53,721 nt of DNA from an uncultured Ruminococcus sp. (GTDB lineage Bacteria; Bacillota; Clostridia; Oscillospirales; Ruminococcaceae), in NCBI GenBank assembly GCA_902788785.1, contig CADALT010000013.1, positions 1-53,721 of the forward strand, given 5' to 3'. The notes beneath the pieces are model-generated. The model did not search any database. It had not been told where the DNA came from and saw only the letters and a list, made by a program, of their open reading frames with translations. The position numbers and the translations under genes are program-made. Shown piece by piece: positions 51,544 through 53,721 of the stretch. How positions within the stretch are numbered: the stretch's first letter is position 1; each line of letters begins with the position of its first letter.

Positions 51544-51576
51544 GAAAGCTCCCGTTTTATGCGGGAGCTTTTTTCA
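51544..51576 (+). terminator. intrinsic terminator
   Basis: AAAGCTCCCG pairs with the reverse arm GCGGGAGCTTT and ends in a T run. Confidence 0.9.
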
Positions 51577-51631
51577 TATAAAGATCATTTTCGCATATTA
51601 AGCACTAATGTTCGACTCTACGGAGCGTGGA

Positions 51632-51660
51632 TTGACCTCGTGGATGTTTTCGGGTATAAT
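51632..51660 (+). promoter_or_regulatory. sigma-A promoter for the XRE-desulfoferrodoxin gene
   Basis: TTGACC and TATAAT, 17 bp apart, about 43 bases before the start codon. Confidence 0.78.
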
Positions 51661-51702
51661 ATGTATACAGGGAAATTTCCGTGAATAATAGAGGTGATGA
51701 AG

Positions 51703-52287
51703 ATGGATCAGGTCAAAACAGGTGAGCTTATCAAGCGTTTCAGGACTAAGCTGGGTATGACTCAAAAACAGCTGGCAGACCGCATAAATGTCAGCGATAA
51801 GGCAGTGTCAAAGTGGGAGTGCGGCAACGGCTGTCCCGATATCTCGCTGCTGGCTGAACTGGCAGAGGTGTTTAATACGGATATACAGGTGCTTTTGTCA
51901 GGGGATATAGACAAAAATGAAAGTGAGAGAGGCAATATGAAAAACTTGAAATTCTATGTGTGCCGTGAGTGTGGAAATATCATAACATCCACCTCCGAGG
52001 CTGCTGTGACCTGCTGTGGAAATAAGCAGGCTGCACTTGAACCGATAAAAGCCGAGGGTGACGATAGGCTTACGGTCAAAGATATAGGCGGAGAATGGTA
52101 TATCACATCCCACCATGAGATGACAAAGCCGCACTATATTTCGTTTGTGGCTTTCGTGAATGATAACAGCATGATGATGTTCAAGCAGTATCCCGAATGG
52201 GGCATTGATATTACTTTGCCCATGTTCCGCAGGGGAAAGCTGGTGTGGTACTGCACCGAACACGGCGCATTTTATCAGGATATGTGA
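51703..52287 (+). CDS. XRE-type regulator fused to a desulfoferrodoxin-like domain
   Basis: A 194-residue two-domain protein. Residues 5-65 are an XRE helix-turn-helix (LGMTQKQLADRINVSDKAVS). Residues 84-106 match a desulforedoxin iron site with Cys87, Cys90, Cys104 and Cys105. Residues 130-194 resemble the superoxide reductase centre: His138 and His144 (HEMTKPHYI), Cys184 and His187 (WYCTEHG) have the spacing of ligands in desulfoferrodoxin. The first histidine ligand and the catalytic lysine region (EKHVP in the enzymes) are not seen near residue 118. This suggests an iron-based sensor more than an enzyme. GAGGTG precedes ATG 51703; 51697 is an alternative start. Confidence 0.82.
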   Translation: MDQVKTGELIKRFRTKLGMTQKQLADRINVSDKAVSKWECGNGCPDISLLAELAEVFNTDIQVLLSGDIDKNESERGNMKNLKFYVCRECGNIITSTSEAAVTCCGNKQAALEPIKAEGDDRLTVKDIGGEWYITSHHEMTKPHYISFVAFVNDNSMMMFKQYPEWGIDITLPMFRRGKLVWYCTEHGAFYQDM

Positions 52288-52289
52288 TG

Positions 52290-52324
52290 AAAAAGGACAT
52301 GGAGAGCTGTCTCCATGTCCTTTG
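52290..52324. terminator. bidirectional intrinsic terminator
   Basis: A perfect 14-bp stem, AAAGGACATGGAGA with TCTCCATGTCCTTT, and a four-base loop, between two convergent genes. Confidence 0.9.
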
Positions 52325-52329
52325 CTGTC

Positions 52330-53217
52330 TTATACTACCAGAACGTCCCTGTACTGACCGACCATTGTTCCGATGTAACCATCGGCTGCGTTTTTTGAGG
52401 TGAAAAACGCACAGGGCAGCCCTGCGGGTCTGCGGTCGATGTCGAACAGTTTGGTGTAGATGATGTCTCTGCGGTCACTGATCCGGCTGTCGAAAATGAG
52501 TCTGCCGCCCTTGATTATCAAAGCAGGACTGCGCAGGAATTTTTCAGGCTCCCACATGAACAGGTCTGCCAGCTTGCCCTCCGATACCGAACCGATATGA
52601 TCTTCAAGACCGTACTGTTTTGCCGTATTCAGATCTTGCAGATGGTGCGCTGAACTGTTTTGGCAAGGCTCTCTGCGCAGATCATCAGCACGTTTAAGAG
52701 CATAAAGATGAAAAGCGTCGGTGCTGTTGGATACGGGGTCGGTATTAGGCGCACATATATCAACGCTGAAAGCTCCATCAGTCAGCAGATGGTTTATGCG
52801 CAGCTTGTCCGCCTGAACAGCCGATGCAATAAAGCCCACATTCAGGGGGCTTTCCAGCAGCGATGCGGCTTGTTTTGAGCCCGATAGCTGTGTGATGTTC
52901 TTGATTATCAAGGTGGAATATCCCGAAAACAGCAGTTCGTCCGCATCGGGCATATCGTGAAATTCCGAGACATAGATGCCGCCTGCGGTGAGCACAAGCC
53001 CCTCGGCATCTATGTGCCTGCAGCTGCGTCCTGCCGACCTGCCTAGCCCGATGATCCTGCCCTTTGCGATCTCGATATCAGCCTTGAAAGCGCCACGGCT
53101 GTCAATGACCACGGCGTTTTTGATGACCAGCTCGGGGGTCAGCTCTCCGCCGAGACATTCGGTGTTCTCGGTGAGATCATATTCAATTTCGATCTTATCG
53201 CCTTTGTGAAATACCAT
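52330..53217 (-). CDS. urease alpha (UreC)-like protein lacking the metal-site barrel
   Basis: A 295-residue protein with UreC features at both ends. The N-terminus has HKGDKIEIEYDLTENTECLG and ELVIKNAVVIDSRGAFKADI, as in UreC's first domain. The place of the HIHF metal motif reads AGGIYVSEFH. From about residue 195 it again follows UreC: NTAKQYGLEDHIGSVSEGKL, ADLFMWEPEKFLRSPALIIK and a late segment resembling the TSLTFVSK region (CAFFTSKNAA). UreC has about 570 residues; most of the barrel with the nickel ligands and carbamylated lysine is missing. It cannot be an ordinary urease. AAGGAG gives a good start. It may be a remodelled paralogue or a decaying gene still in frame. Confidence 0.7.
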   Translation of the reverse strand: MVFHKGDKIEIEYDLTENTECLGGELTPELVIKNAVVIDSRGAFKADIEIAKGRIIGLGRSAGRSCRHIDAEGLVLTAGGIYVSEFHDMPDADELLFSGYSTLIIKNITQLSGSKQAASLLESPLNVGFIASAVQADKLRINHLLTDGAFSVDICAPNTDPVSNSTDAFHLYALKRADDLRREPCQNSSAHHLQDLNTAKQYGLEDHIGSVSEGKLADLFMWEPEKFLRSPALIIKGGRLIFDSRISDRRDIIYTKLFDIDRRPAGLPCAFFTSKNAADGYIGTMVGQYRDVLVV

Positions 53218-53237
53218 CGCAGATCTCCTTATTAACC

Positions 53238-53261
53238 AAAAGGGGACCGCAAAGTCCCCTT
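53238..53261 (-). terminator. intrinsic terminator after pntB
   Basis: On the minus strand AAGGGGAC pairs with GTCCCCTT, followed by TT. It stands between pntB and the UreC-like gene. Confidence 0.75.
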
Positions 53262-53269
53262 AATTGCTG

Positions 53270-53321
53270 TGTTTTATCTATTAAGCAAAAAGCCGTAACG
53301 AATTGGCGACCCGGGCTAGGG
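53270..53321 (+). repeat. truncated copy of the dispersed repeat
   Basis: TATCTATTAAGCAAAAAGCC, GTAACGAATTGGCGACCCGG and GCTAGGG match the right two thirds of the repeat. Its CCCTAG end reaches into pntB and supplies the TAG stop codon. Confidence 0.88.
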
Positions 53322-53721
53322 CTCATCAAACTCGCTGACCATCTGAGCGACCGTCTGCTTAGCGTCGCCGTAGATCATAATGGTGTTGTCGTTGGTGAAC
53401 AGCGGGTTCTCGACACCAGAGAATCCTGTACCCTTACCACGCTTCAGAACAAATACTGTTCTTGCCTCGAAAGCGTTTATTATGGGCATTCCGTAGAGAG
53501 GTGAGCTCTCATCTGTGAGAGCAGATGGGTTTACAACGTCGTTCGCACCGATGACGATGGCAACATCTGTGTTCGCCATCTGAGGGTTCATCTCGTCAGC
53601 AGTTTTCAGCTGCTCGTAAGGCACGTTTGCCTCTGCGAGAAGTACGTTCATATGACCGGGCATACGTCCTGCAACAGGGTGGATAGCGAAGCTGACCTCC
53701 GCACCGTTTGCCTCGAGCTTG
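53316..53721 (-). CDS. pntB: NAD(P) transhydrogenase subunit beta, C-terminal part
   Basis: The NADP-binding domain III of the proton-linked transhydrogenase, cut by the right window edge. The frame is open from 53721 and reads EANGAEVSFAIHPVAGRMPG, then MNVLLAEANVPY, VAIVIGANDVVNPSA, VFVLKRGKGTGFSGVENPLF and YGDAKQTVAQMV. These are the usual NADP-site motifs. The last codons (ending FDEP and TAG) run into the dispersed repeat, which gives the stop codon and differs from the usual C-terminus. The internal ATG at 53663 is not the start. Confidence 0.93.
   Translation of the reverse strand, partial: KLEANGAEVSFAIHPVAGRMPGHMNVLLAEANVPYEQLKTADEMNPQMANTDVAIVIGANDVVNPSALTDESSPLYGMPIINAFEARTVFVLKRGKGTGFSGVENPLFTNDNTIMIYGDAKQTVAQMVSEFDEP

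Overview
The window looks like chromosome from a cellulolytic rumen or gut Ruminococcus, closest in character to Ruminococcus albus. The pointers are a secreted protein ending in a type I dockerin, a cluster of type IV pilin-like genes of the kind known in R. albus, a Firmicutes hprK-murB-rapZ-whiA core, strong Shine-Dalgarno sites, and many sigma-A promoters with exact 17-bp spacing. This assignment is an inference; no rRNA or tRNA gene was found to confirm it. There is no large mobile island, but a dispersed intergenic repeat family occurs four times.

Layout from left to right. 1-692 is a repeat array ending two bases from the stop codon of dnaE (minus strand). 4302-6297 holds an amidohydrolase and rsmI. 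6315-9806 encodes three exported transglutaminase-like proteins, one with a dockerin and two lipoproteins. 10089-14471 is a membrane block: a MraY-like transferase, a UPF0104-type flippase-like protein apparently starting at AUA, pssA, a zincin-like membrane protein and psd. A type I pullulanase follows. 16615-22185 encodes envelope proteins, including a CsbB-like glycosyltransferase paired with YfhO. 22249-26654 (minus strand) carries a methyltransferase behind a short threonine-rich leader ORF and a terminator, an M50 protease, birA, a GH25 lysozyme lipoprotein and a thioesterase. 26655-27779 is an AT-rich non-coding stretch between oppositely oriented repeat copies.

27780-36860 carries murD, a membrane protein, two M42 peptidases, two GNAT-type proteins around an isochorismatase fusion, a phosphatase remnant, a small membrane protein, an 84-bp element with terminal inverted repeats, and a PLP lyase-like protein. 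36947-41331 is hprK, murB, rapZ, a DUF5684-like gene and whiA; the usual yvcK is absent. An HtrA-type protease follows, then a cysteine desulfurase-like protein with a DUF3343 partner (minus strand). 44684-47032 holds three pilin-like genes, each with its own consensus promoter and terminator and sharing a C-terminal motif.

47074-47734 (minus strand) encodes a phage-regulator-like protein whose promoter is overlapped by two LexA-like boxes. After it come iorA-iorB, a repeat-rich protein with an NPKTG sorting motif, an XRE regulator fused to a desulfoferrodoxin-like domain, a urease-alpha-like protein without the recognisable metal site, and the 3' end of pntB.

The best leads are the LexA-box regulator with its overlapping upstream ORF, the three-pilin array with structured leader, the XRE-desulfoferrodoxin fusion, the reduced UreC-like protein, the leader-ORF/terminator in front of the methyltransferase, and the repeat family.
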